DNA from: Coprococcus eutactus
GTDB taxonomy: Bacteria > Bacillota > Clostridia > Lachnospirales > Lachnospiraceae
Assembly: GCF_025149915.1 (NCBI RefSeq)
Contig: NZ_CP102278.1
Span: 1,658,001 to 1,722,000, forward strand
Direction: 5' to 3'
DNA length: 64,000 bases
The stretch's first letter is position 1, and the number at the start of each line of letters is the position of its first letter. Under the pieces are notes generated by a model that made no database searches, was not told the DNA's origin, and was given only the letters and a program-made list of their open reading frames with translations. Shown piece by piece: positions 32,307 to 40,130 of this stretch. The translations under genes were made by a program, and so were the position numbers.

Positions 32307-33511
32307 CTCCTCTCTGAATTCTTCAGAATAAGAATAGCTTGTGTTCTCACAAGAGTACTAAGAGCTTCTAAACGCGCCAGCTTAAATGAATAAGGTTCTG
32401 TCGTTTTAAACTCAAAATATTTTGCCACAGCTCTAACCTTTTCTATAAGGTCCGGTCGATTTTGTAATATAAAAGCACCTAATTCTATAAATGAATTTCC
32501 AAACTTTGACGAACAAGTTGCAGCATATGAATTCAGATTTCCGTCTAAAGAAGGCACCCAGTAAGGAGCTAATGCTAAATTACTGTCGAATATTGGCGCA
32601 AACTCTATGGTATTAAAATTATTATTATCAATCAAATACCCAAAATTTCCAGTGTGTCTATCTACATTTAAAGATAAACAATCAAATAATAGCATCACAG
32701 AAAGATCATTACAAAAATCAGCTTTTTGTAAAAGCTCCTGATATGAGCTTCCCTCAGAATAATAACGCATAGGAACATAACCAATCTGTTCATTTGTAAA
32801 ACTGTCACAAACTGAAGCAATCCGTATATTATCCTCTATAGTAGGAGAAACTATTTCTTTCATATACTTACTATTTAGAAACTTATAACCAAATTTGGTA
32901 TAATCAATTTCACATAGTTCATAAGGCACATATTTTTTATAATCTAAAGCCTCTAAAAGCTGGCAACTAAGTACCTCACTAAAGGGCTCCAAACCTGCGT
33001 TATATGCGCCGCTGCCCCCACACTTAATAAGCTTGTCAACACCATCTTGCTTTACCCAGCATTTAGGAAAATTACCATCAGTAGAATATTCAGGTCTCCC
33101 CACATGCAAATTAGACTTATCCATATCAGAACAAAACCAAGCTAAATCAAAAACACGTTCTTTGTTGTATGGATTTATTGTATCCCAGGTCATTTTATCG
33201 TCAGCACGTTTTATCCATAAGGTATCATTCATAGAAATACCATAATTAGCCAATGCTAAATCAAATCTTTCGCTCAACCCAATATTACTAAGAATTCTCT
33301 CTATGGAATCTCTATTAGCTATAATAGTCCTAGAACTGAGAAACGTGTTAATATCTCTGAAGTTTGGTGGGATCTTTTGAATTGATGCTTCATCAATATT
33401 AAATATATACCCACTACCTACACTTATTTTATAAAAAACAAGTAATAAATCATCCTTGTTCATTAAGAAATATGATTCTTTCTTATCCGAAAAAAGTGTT
33501 AATGGTTTCAT
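32303..33511 (-). CDS. HipA-like protein kinase, copy 2
   Basis: 402 residues. The catalytic loop is LSLNVDRHTGNFGYLIDN (NxDxHxxN) and the metal-binding Asp is in FAPIFDSNLAL, as in HipA. SGAYNAGLEPFSEVLSCQLL is the region before it. The N-terminal ~170 residues match copy 1 (NRDSIERILSNIGL, NDTLWIKRADDKMTWDTINP), so the two are paralogs. It is followed by the GIEK/HTH small protein with a four-base overlap. No classical HipB gene is present; that small protein is the only candidate DNA-binding partner. A broken family X gene lies upstream, repeating the family X/kinase order seen near copy 1. Confidence 0.8.
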   Translation of the reverse strand: MKPLTLFSDKKESYFLMNKDDLLLVFYKISVGSGYIFNIDEASIQKIPPNFRDINTFLSSRTIIANRDSIERILSNIGLSERFDLALANYGISMNDTLWIKRADDKMTWDTINPYNKERVFDLAWFCSDMDKSNLHVGRPEYSTDGNFPKCWVKQDGVDKLIKCGGSGAYNAGLEPFSEVLSCQLLEALDYKKYVPYELCEIDYTKFGYKFLNSKYMKEIVSPTIEDNIRIASVCDSFTNEQIGYVPMRYYSEGSSYQELLQKADFCNDLSVMLLFDCLSLNVDRHTGNFGYLIDNNNFNTIEFAPIFDSNLALAPYWVPSLDGNLNSYAATCSSKFGNSFIELGAFILQNRPDLIEKVRAVAKYFEFKTTEPYSFKLARLEALSTLVRTQAILILKNSERR

Positions 33512-33670
33512 AAAATTACCCTTTCTTACTATTCATCACTAAATCAAGATCCATATAAATCATTTGTTATTTTCATCATATCAATTAAGCTCATATCTGC
33601 CTATAATTGTGATAAATTGTGTAACCATTTGTAGTGTAGCATGCTGAGATTTTGGCAACAACTACACCTC

Positions 33671-33904
33671 TTATTGTAACTTATCCAAATCTCCTATACT
33701 TCGCAGCTCATCCACGCCAAAAACATACACTTTATCCCCTATAGACTTTCTTATATCAATTAATGTATTATCTATGGCATGAAAACAAAAATCTGTAGTT
33801 CTCTTTGTACTAGACTATAAATAAAAATGTCTTTGCAGAAACCTAGCTATATCATCGCTGTTATCATTTATCATTTCACCAATTTTATACTCTATATAAT
33901 TCAC
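33671..33904 (-). pseudogene. Island paralog family X, member 3, truncated with in-frame stop
   Basis: Seventy-eight codons in a single frame, with one internal TAG after about 29 codons, align colinearly with the start of member 2: NYIEYKIGEMINDNSDDIAR against NYLEYTVGKLMVDSFERGIV, and DKVYVFGVDELRSIGDLDKL against DRLYCFNVDSLRSSEDIDRL. The first codon is GTG where the relative has ATG. The segment AGAAAGGAGAC.TATACTCT upstream is shared with member 2, so the 5' flank was copied too. The C-terminal three quarters are missing. Confidence 0.78.
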
Positions 33905-33977
33905 ATAATCACCCTTATACAGAGTATAGTCTCCTTTCTCATATTATTCAACTAAAGATAATTTCCACAGATGCAAA

Positions 33978-34003
33978 ATAGGAGCCTCAATTAAGAGACT
34001 CGT
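33978..34003 (-). terminator. Terminator-like hairpin, relative of the repeat B stem
   Basis: GAGGCTCCTA and TACGAGTCTC form an imperfect stem, followed on the minus strand by TTTTGC. It overlaps the end of the nuclease-domain remnant. Confidence 0.5.
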
Positions 34004-34146
34004 ACCTGTCTTGTTTTTATATGATCCATAGCGGTTTCTTCTGATTTATCATATTTAAATTCCACTATCATTGCAGGTTTTGAACTGTTTCCCGAAAGCG
34101 GAATAAACGCCAGATCCGCAAAGCCTTTTCCTGATGACAGTATCAC
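33991..34146 (-). pseudogene. PD-(D/E)XK nuclease fragment of an AAA-ATPase-like protein
   Basis: The frame reads SSGKGFADLAFIPLSGNSSK, then PAMIVEFKYDKSEETAMDHI. This is the C-terminal PD-(D/E)XK domain (PF08011) that normally ends AAA-ATPase-like proteins, with Asp in FADL and Glu-x-Lys in VEFKYD. An in-frame stop precedes it and the last residues diverge. With the N-terminal fragment at 17.4-17.8 kb it shows that this family once existed here, either as one gene split by rearrangement or as two copies. Confidence 0.72.
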
Positions 34147-34188
34147 AACTTTTATTCAAAATTATTGTTATTATATGTCCATTACTAA

Positions 34189-34458
34189 TTAAACCATCTC
34201 ATTACGCAACCACACATAATCGTTAATCAAGTCAATAATAAGTTCGTAGCCGCTACTTAATTGTTTTCTATGTTCTTTACCAAGCTGAACTAGATGGTCA
34301 AAATCAGTGCCTAGAGTATCTGCAATAGCTCTAATTTTTGTAGGAGCAATGCACACATCCCCATAACAAATTCGATCAATATCTCTTGCGCTGTACTCCC
34401 CAATTGACCTAGGTACTCCTAGGTATTGTAATAATCCTAAACCAAAATCTGTTAACAT
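34189..34458 (-). CDS. Small hypothetical protein, 89 residues
   Basis: Starts MLTDFGLGLLQYLGVPRSIG at the ATG five bases after GGAGG; an ATG 12 bases earlier overlaps that site and is unlikely. The middle (EYSARDIDRICYGDVCIAPT, then KIRAIADTLG) could form a helix-turn-helix like that of XRE proteins, but the match is weak. It lies directly behind the membrane hydrolase gene, 12 bases from its stop, so they are co-transcribed. Function unknown. Confidence 0.6.
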   Translation of the reverse strand: MLTDFGLGLLQYLGVPRSIGEYSARDIDRICYGDVCIAPTKIRAIADTLGTDFDHLVQLGKEHRKQLSSGYELIIDLINDYVWLRNEMV

Positions 34459-34469
34459 TGCAACCTCCA

Positions 34470-34970
34470 TTAAGTAAAAATGGGCAGTGATAACACACTG
34501 CCCTGGCCTGTATAGCCATAGTTGTTAAGGAGCTCGGCACTCCAAAAAATAGCAGTACACAAATCAAGTATTAGGTGAGACAATAACCCACAAAACAAAC
34601 CAATCAGACCAAGAAATAAGATATTTGTACTAATTTGATTTAAATTAAAAACAGATTTTCCCAAAATAGACATTATGCATAGCACCCCTGCAATTACACA
34701 AGGAGCCACATGAGATTTCACACTCCTGTGTCCTGCTTGTATAATTCTAAAAAAATCCTGTATAACTGAGTTAACTGGATTTGTCTCACCCCTGTTTTTA
34801 TTATTCTGGTCAAGATCTGGTAATGTACTGGCCCAGGTTGCGTAAGGCAGTATAATACCTAACTGCAATGGCTCCCATACACTGTCAACCAATAACCCTG
34901 TCTTCTTCATTAGAATATAGCTACCCAATGCAAAAACATTTCCTTCAACAACATGCGTTTTTCCTGTCAT
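34470..34970 (-). CDS. Membrane-bound metal-dependent hydrolase, YdjM/PF04307-like
   Basis: 166 residues. MTGKTHVVEG at the N-terminus, TLPDLDQNNKNRGETNP, AGHRSVKSH and LLSHLILDLCTA give the His/Asp pattern of the YdjM (PF04307) family, with hydrophobic helices between. These are inner-membrane proteins of uncertain function, often carried by phages and integrative elements. This supports the accessory nature of the region. Confidence 0.78.
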   Translation of the reverse strand: MTGKTHVVEGNVFALGSYILMKKTGLLVDSVWEPLQLGIILPYATWASTLPDLDQNNKNRGETNPVNSVIQDFFRIIQAGHRSVKSHVAPCVIAGVLCIMSILGKSVFNLNQISTNILFLGLIGLFCGLLSHLILDLCTAIFWSAELLNNYGYTGQGSVLSLPIFT

Positions 34971-34986
34971 AACTCTCCTTTCACAT

Positions 34987-35015
34987 AAAAAGAGAGTGCT
35001 TAAGCACTCTCTTTT
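34987..35015. terminator. Bidirectional terminator at island edge
   Basis: AAAAGAGAGTGC pairs perfectly with GCACTCTCTTTT, giving a T-run on either strand. The next ~175 bases to the tRNA contain no gene with a start codon. Confidence 0.75.
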
Positions 35016-35190
35016 AACTTTAACTATTCATCTGTGTTTCCTGTAGTGTTACCTGGTCTAAACTGAACTGCTGTTCTGGCTAAATAGTATTGACAATATT
35101 TGTCTCTCCTTTTCTCAAAAATATAATAAATAAGCCATCTTCAGCAAATTAAAAAGAGGCAAAGGACTTAGCCTTCGCCTCACACTAGAG

Positions 35191-35264
35191 TAGCGAGAGG
35201 GGGATTCGAACCCTCGACACTGCGGGTATGAACCGCATGCTCTAGCCAACTGAGCTATCTCGCC
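35191..35264 (-). tRNA. tRNA-Met (CAT anticodon)
   Basis: A complete cloverleaf reads on the minus strand: acceptor GGCGAGA/TCTCGCT, D-arm GCTC...GAGC, anticodon arm TGCGG-TTCATAC-CCGCA, T-loop TTCGAAT and discriminator A. The 5' G suggests the elongator type. The T-stem has one A-C mismatch in my reading (GAGGG/CCCCC). CCA is not encoded. Confidence 0.92.
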
Positions 35265-35276
35265 ATATTTCGTAAA

Positions 35277-35349
35277 TGGGACCTATAGGGCTCGAACCTA
35301 TGACCCTCTGCTTGTAAGGCAGATGCTCTCCCAGCTGAGCTAAGATCCC
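35277..35349 (-). tRNA. tRNA-Val (TAC anticodon)
   Basis: Acceptor GGGATCT/AGGTCCC, anticodon arm TCTGC-CTTACAA-GCAGA, T-arm ATAGG-TTCGAGC-CCTAT, discriminator A. It lies 12 bases upstream of the Met tRNA, likely in one transcript. Confidence 0.93.
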
Positions 35350-35503
35350 ATGTTACTTCGTGTCATCGCTGACACCTTTGTTAGTATACTCAAATGACTA
35401 TGTTTTGTCAACAATTTTTTTGTTTTTTTTTGAATTTTTTTAAACATTGTTTTTCAAGACTATTCTCGTCCCCACATCCACCTAATATACTGATACATAC
35501 CCT

Positions 35504-36040
35504 CTAATATCTTCCCCCACCAAATATATATATGATCAGGTTGACGATAAAGAGAATTATCACTACTGGGATTACAACATACCAGACTATTTTAAATCCA
35601 ATCCATATAACACCTAGCACTATTCCTATGACAAGGGCCGCAGCAAGAACCAGAACTATCGCAGTGAGGACCTTTCCAAGGGTTGAACTGAAATCCAGCT
35701 TGCCGTATGCAAAGCTTGTGTTGCCCTCATCATCCACATTTACATGCCAGCCCTTCTGGCTGCTCTCACCGGCCCGGCGATTATTTACACCACCATCGTA
35801 TGAATCACTCTCGGTGTCGTAATATCTGCCGCTGGCACCCTGCCCCTCTGTATCTATGATGGTCTTGGCTATTATCCTGGCAGAACCGAGAGATGCACAT
35901 ATCTCCTCTTCCGTTCTGCCGGCTTCTTTCTGCTTTTTAAAATAGTCCTCATAATAATTCATAGTGTCATAATATGTCTGAGTGGAGACGCTTCCATCAA
36001 GGGCCTCCTTAAGTTCATTCATAAATTCTCTTTTCTTCAT
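35504..36040 (-). CDS. DUF1700/HAAS-domain membrane protein
   Basis: MKKREFMNELKEALDGSVST...YYDTMNYYEDYFKKQKEAGRTE is the HAAS helical domain of DUF1700 proteins. A polar linker and a conserved strand segment follow, then two hydrophobic helices near the C-terminus (LTAIVLVLAAALVIGIVLGV, IVWYVVIPVVIILFIVNLII). DUF1700 genes usually follow a PadR regulator gene; none is adjacent here. A membrane-stress or signalling role is plausible but unproven. Confidence 0.85.
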   Translation of the reverse strand: MKKREFMNELKEALDGSVSTQTYYDTMNYYEDYFKKQKEAGRTEEEICASLGSARIIAKTIIDTEGQGASGRYYDTESDSYDGGVNNRRAGESSQKGWHVNVDDEGNTSFAYGKLDFSSTLGKVLTAIVLVLAAALVIGIVLGVIWIGFKIVWYVVIPVVIILFIVNLIIYIFGGGRY

Positions 36041-36107
36041 ATCGAACTCCTTGTCCTGGATATTTTAATCTGATCTATTTATTTTAAAACGTGTATCTTC
36101 ACACAGA

Positions 36108-37175
36108 TCACCTAAAGTTGAGATACACTACTATAATTTTATACTCACCCATATCTTCTATAGCATAATTTATGGAATTTATATTGCCATAATTATAGAA
36201 AAAAGACAAGTCAAAAGTTGCCTCATCCGTCCTTACTGCAGCCTCGACAACTTTGTTTCTTCCTAGCTGTATTTTAACACCTTTAACGTAGTCATCAAAG
36301 CACTCATATCTGTAGAATTTCTTTGAATAGAAATTATAGGTATCCTCTGTACATTCTCTGTAGAACTGTTTCTGCCATATATGTGTCCGCTCAAGTACAT
36401 CATCCGCCACATTAACATATGTGTGTTTAATATAATTTCCCATATCCGGAAGCGAATCATCCCAAGTCAGATCTATATTGTACCACTCACCGCCAAGCGC
36501 TACCTGATTCCATGCGTGAAGTCCCTCATCGGTGCTGCCGACAACTATGTCACAGTCAACTCCAAGACAAGACATTATAACGAAGAAGGCCTCCGCATAT
36601 CCATCACACACGCTCCGTTCCAGCACCAGGGCTCCATATGCCGTATATGCATCATCCTTATTTTCAGGATATCCATAATGACAATTTGAAACTATGTAGT
36701 CATGCACTGCCAGTTCCTTGTCAAAATCCGTCATTCCATCAGTTATATATCTATCTATAAATCCATCCACAACATCATAGATACGGAGCGCTCTCTCATT
36801 GTCACCCGGTATATCCGTACCATACAAATATTTTCTCACAACATAATAGTTATCTGACAATTCGAAATTGAACTGAATCGCCAGATAATCACCGGATTCG
36901 ATGATTATGCGGTATGTATCGACCGAGCCATATGCCGAATCAATATATTTGTTGATATTGGGTACATCTTTCTTTTTTACGTTTTTAACAAAATACATTC
37001 CTGATTTGCTTCCAGACTCCATATCCTTGACAACAGATGCCCGAAACTCCACAAGTCCATCCAACATCTGGTCACTCTTCAGGACTTCGAAAAAAAACCA
37101 GCGAAATCCTATCATCATGATCGCCAGTGCCGCAACAATAATCACAAACAGACCTATCTTCTTCTTTGTCTTCAC
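36108..37175 (-). CDS. Membrane-anchored transglutaminase-like protein
   Basis: 355 residues from a GTG five bases after GGAGG (VKTKKKIGLF). One N-terminal transmembrane helix (about residues 8-28) places the rest outside. The catalytic triad of the transglutaminase-like/CYK3 fold is visible: Cys in ERSVCDGYAEAFFVIMSCLG, His in STDEGLHAWNQVALGGEWYN, Asp in IDLTWDDSLP. Bacterial relatives act as proteases or cross-linkers at the cell surface. The C-terminal ~90 residues have no motif I recognise. Confidence 0.85.
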   Translation of the reverse strand: MKTKKKIGLFVIIVAALAIMMIGFRWFFFEVLKSDQMLDGLVEFRASVVKDMESGSKSGMYFVKNVKKKDVPNINKYIDSAYGSVDTYRIIIESGDYLAIQFNFELSDNYYVVRKYLYGTDIPGDNERALRIYDVVDGFIDRYITDGMTDFDKELAVHDYIVSNCHYGYPENKDDAYTAYGALVLERSVCDGYAEAFFVIMSCLGVDCDIVVGSTDEGLHAWNQVALGGEWYNIDLTWDDSLPDMGNYIKHTYVNVADDVLERTHIWQKQFYRECTEDTYNFYSKKFYRYECFDDYVKGVKIQLGRNKVVEAAVRTDEATFDLSFFYNYGNINSINYAIEDMGEYKIIVVYLNFR

Positions 37176-37327
37176 ATATACCTCCATCCTTTTTACCTCT
37201 ATACCCACTATTATATTATCATCTGCCACTCCCACCTGCAACACCGACTGTCAAAACTATGATAAACACTCACTTTGTTTCAGGTTGATTATAAATCTCC
37301 AATGTTGTAAAATGTACACGTTGTCTA

Positions 37328-37379
37328 GAATTTACAAGCTGCACTGAGAATATGCTCACAGCTTCAAACGTTTTTTCCT
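37328..37379 (+). promoter_or_regulatory. Possible attenuator-like hairpin upstream of argH
   Basis: AAGCTG...TGAG pairs imperfectly with GCTCACAGCTT, followed by CGTTTTTTCC, ~40 bases before argH. A TATAAT at about 37.39 kb could be the -10 element. No clear arginine-repressor box was found. Confidence 0.3.
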
Positions 37380-37420
37380 GAACAGCACTTTACTATAATC
37401 TAAAGAAAAGAGGATTTAAT

Positions 37421-38830
37421 ATGGCTCAGCTCTGGGGCGGACGCTTCACAAAAGAAACAGATAAACTAGTATACAATTTCAACGCTTCTATCTCATTTGA
37501 TCAAAAGTTCTACAGACAGGATATTCGCGGAAGTATTGCTCATGTAACAATGCTTGCTGCATCTGGCATTCTTACAGACATTGAGAGAGACCAGATCATC
37601 GCCGGACTGAATGGAATCTTAAACGATGTTGAGAATGGCAGCTTACAGATCACCTCTGAATACGAGGATATACACAGCTTTGTTGAAGCCAATCTCATCG
37701 ACAGGATTGGCGACGTAGGTAAAAAGCTTCACACTGGTCGAAGCAGAAACGATCAGGTTGCCCTTGATATGAAGCTTTACGTAAGAGATGAGATCGTTGA
37801 GCTCAAGAAACTGATCTTCAAGCTTATGAGCACGATCCATGTACTTATGAAGGAACATATAGACACTTATATGCCAGGATTTACTCATTTGCAGAAGGCT
37901 CAGCCTATAACTCTGGCTCACCATTTGGGCGCATATATGGAGATGTTCAAGCGCGACTACGACAGAATGAACGATATATACGACAGAATGAACTACTGTC
38001 CTCTCGGATCAGGGGCTCTTGCCGGAACCACATATCCGCTCGACAGAGAACTCACTGCATCTCTTTTGGATTTCTACGGTCCAACGCTCAACAGCATGGA
38101 TTCTGTTGCCGACAGAGACTACTGCATAGAACTACTGTCCGCAATGTCCACTATTATGATGCACCTATCCCGTTTCTCTGAGGAGATAATCATTTGGAAT
38201 TCAAATGAATACCAGTTCGTTGAGCTTGATGACTCTTATAGTACAGGAAGCTCGATCATGCCTCAGAAAAAGAATCCAGATATAGCTGAACTTGTAAGAG
38301 GCAAGACAGGAAGAGTGTACGGAGCTCTCACGTCTCTCCTAACAACCATGAAGGGAATACCACTTGCGTACAACAAGGACATGCAGGAGGACAAGGAGCT
38401 TACTTTTGATGCTATCGACACTGTCAAGGGCTGTCTTGCACTGTTCACTGGAATGATCGCAACCATGACAGTCAACAAACCTAAAATGGAAGCCTCAGCC
38501 AAGAACGGTTTTACAAATGCAACAGACGCCGCAGACTATCTTGTAAACCATGGTGTTCCTTTTCGTGATGCCCACGGAATCGTAGGTCAGCTCGTTCTCA
38601 AGTGTATAGATGAGAATATTTCTCTCGACCAGCTAAGCCTCGACGAATACAAGGCCATCTGCCCGGTATTTGAAGATGACATCTACACCGCCATAAGCAT
38701 GGAGGAGTGTGTTCAGAAACGTAACACCATCGGAGCTCCGGGACATACTGCAATGCAGAACGTCATAGATACAAATGGCAATTTTTTAAAATGGGCTGAG
38801 AAGGATATCATAAACCACAACAAGGAGTGA
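37421..38830 (+). CDS. argH: Argininosuccinate lyase
   Basis: Splits argininosuccinate into arginine and fumarate, the last step of arginine synthesis. MAQLWGGRFTKETDKLVYNF at the start, HTGRSRNDQVALDMKLY, TPGFTHLQKAQP-type (MPGFTHLQKAQPI) and the superfamily signature GSSIMPQKKNPDIAELVRGK with the catalytic serine are all intact. The 469-residue length is normal. A 65-residue HTH-like gene follows six bases after its stop and ends at a strong terminator, so the two form one transcript. argG is not in the window. Confidence 0.97.
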   Translation: MAQLWGGRFTKETDKLVYNFNASISFDQKFYRQDIRGSIAHVTMLAASGILTDIERDQIIAGLNGILNDVENGSLQITSEYEDIHSFVEANLIDRIGDVGKKLHTGRSRNDQVALDMKLYVRDEIVELKKLIFKLMSTIHVLMKEHIDTYMPGFTHLQKAQPITLAHHLGAYMEMFKRDYDRMNDIYDRMNYCPLGSGALAGTTYPLDRELTASLLDFYGPTLNSMDSVADRDYCIELLSAMSTIMMHLSRFSEEIIIWNSNEYQFVELDDSYSTGSSIMPQKKNPDIAELVRGKTGRVYGALTSLLTTMKGIPLAYNKDMQEDKELTFDAIDTVKGCLALFTGMIATMTVNKPKMEASAKNGFTNATDAADYLVNHGVPFRDAHGIVGQLVLKCIDENISLDQLSLDEYKAICPVFEDDIYTAISMEECVQKRNTIGAPGHTAMQNVIDTNGNFLKWAEKDIINHNKE

Positions 38831-38836
38831 TCATAT

Positions 38837-39034
38837 ATGAATAAAACCACAAAGGCCAAATACGATATGGCCGAAAAGATGCTCAAAGTCAACATATCCC
38901 TCGATGAGGTCGCTCTGATGACCGAACTTCCGATGGAGACTCTGAAGGAGATCGAGAAAGAGATACAGAAAGACGGTCTCGTCACAAGACAGGATGTAAA
39001 GGATGTAGATCTCGATTCTGGTTATCTCATATAA
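38837..39034 (+). CDS. Small HTH-like protein downstream of argH
   Basis: 65 residues, GGAGTG before the ATG. KMLKVNISLDEVALMTELPM...ETLKEIEKEI resembles the resolvase/Rpn-tail-type helix-turn-helix in which a target site is recognised by the second helix. The remainder is acidic. It is coupled to argH by spacing. Whether it regulates arginine genes is unknown. Confidence 0.65.
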   Translation: MNKTTKAKYDMAEKMLKVNISLDEVALMTELPMETLKEIEKEIQKDGLVTRQDVKDVDLDSGYLI

Positions 39035-39089
39035 ACTGGCACCAGATACCATAAGACATCTAGTATCATCTTTTTTATTTAACATTTCA

Positions 39090-39149
39090 AGCAGAAACAG
39101 CAGTCCTCATCTCGCAATTTCGCATGACGGCTGCTGTTTCTGCTTTTTG
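39090..39149 (+). terminator. Terminator of argH transcript
   Basis: AGCAGAAACAGCAG pairs perfectly with CTGCTGTTTCTGCT around a ~27-base loop and is followed by TTTTT. Confidence 0.9.
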
Positions 39150-39194
39150 TATATGCTTTTATGTGTACTTTAAATCCGGTTATAATCGAATTTC

Positions 39195-39977
39195 CTATTT
39201 ATCCTCTAGATATCTACGAAGGCTTTTTATGGCATTCTTCTCAAGGCGACTCACCTGTGCCTGGGATATACTTATCTCCTCAGCCACCTCTGTCTGAGTC
39301 TTTCCCTCAAAAAATCTCAGCCTTACGATATTTTTCTCCCTGTCACACAGCCTGCCCATAGCTTCCCTGAGATCAAGATTTTCCACCCACAGTTCTTCTC
39401 TACTCTTACCATCCTTTATCTGATCCATTATATACAACGTATCTCCACCCTCCTGGTACACCGGCTCATAAAGTGACAAAGGGGCTGATATTGCGTCAAG
39501 TGACATAACGATATCTTCCTTAGGTATACTTATCTCCTCCGCTATCTCTTCTATCGTAGGTTCCTTATCCCTAGTCTTTTGCAGATTCTCCTTCGCGTAT
39601 ATCGCTTTGTACGCTATATCGCGGAGGGAACGTGACACCCTTATCGCATTGTTGTCTCTCAGATATCTCCTACATTCCCCTATTATCATAGGTACGGCAT
39701 AAGTACTGAATTTAACGTTGAGGCTCCTGTCAAAGTTGTCAAGTGCCTTTATGAGACCTATACATCCAACCTGAAAAAGGTCGTCAGGATTCTCATTTGA
39801 ACTTCCAAATCTCTGTATCACGCTGAGAACAAGTCGAAGATTTCCTTCTATGAACTCATCCCTCGCAGATTCATCCCCCTGCTCCATTCTGTCAAACAGC
39901 TTGTTCTTTTCATCCTCTGTAAGATATGGTAATTTTGATGTATTTACACCGCATATAACCACTCTGTTACCCGCCAT
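39195..39977 (-). CDS. sigG: Sporulation sigma factor SigG
   Basis: 260 residues from the ATG after GGAGG. The N-terminus MAGNRVVICGVNTSKLPYLT is the SigG hallmark that binds the anti-sigma factor. Region 2 (DDLFQVGCIGLIKALDNFD, KFSTYAVPMIIGECRRYLRD) and region 4 (LRFFEGKTQTEVAEEISISQ) are complete. SigG directs late forespore gene expression, so the organism has at least part of the sporulation programme. In Bacillus and many clostridia sigG follows spoIIGA-sigE; here it stands alone between argH and prfC, each separated by terminators. Confidence 0.93.
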   Translation of the reverse strand: MAGNRVVICGVNTSKLPYLTEDEKNKLFDRMEQGDESARDEFIEGNLRLVLSVIQRFGSSNENPDDLFQVGCIGLIKALDNFDRSLNVKFSTYAVPMIIGECRRYLRDNNAIRVSRSLRDIAYKAIYAKENLQKTRDKEPTIEEIAEEISIPKEDIVMSLDAISAPLSLYEPVYQEGGDTLYIMDQIKDGKSREELWVENLDLREAMGRLCDREKNIVRLRFFEGKTQTEVAEEISISQAQVSRLEKNAIKSLRRYLEDK

Positions 39978-40053
39978 ATCAAAGCCCTCCAAGTGTTATC
40001 TGTCTAACACTAGGATTTGCACATTACAGAGCGTTTATTCATATAAATCGCGA

Positions 40054-40096
40054 AAAAGACTGTGGGCTGGCACGTCAGCCTCACAGTCTTTTCTAT
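40054..40096. terminator. Terminator between prfC and sigG
   Basis: AAAAGACTGTG...GGCTG pairs with CAGCC...CACAGTCTTTT. T-rich on both strands; it ends the prfC transcript. Confidence 0.8.
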
Positions 40097-40130
40097 ATGT
40101 TTAAATATCAATGAAAATATTCACTTTTCC

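Noticed and set aside
35020..35105. Short minus-strand peptide frame (DKYCQYYLARTAVQFRPGN...) before the tRNAs
   Set aside because: No ATG, GTG or TTG start in frame with a ribosome site; possibly a remnant, but not supported as a gene.
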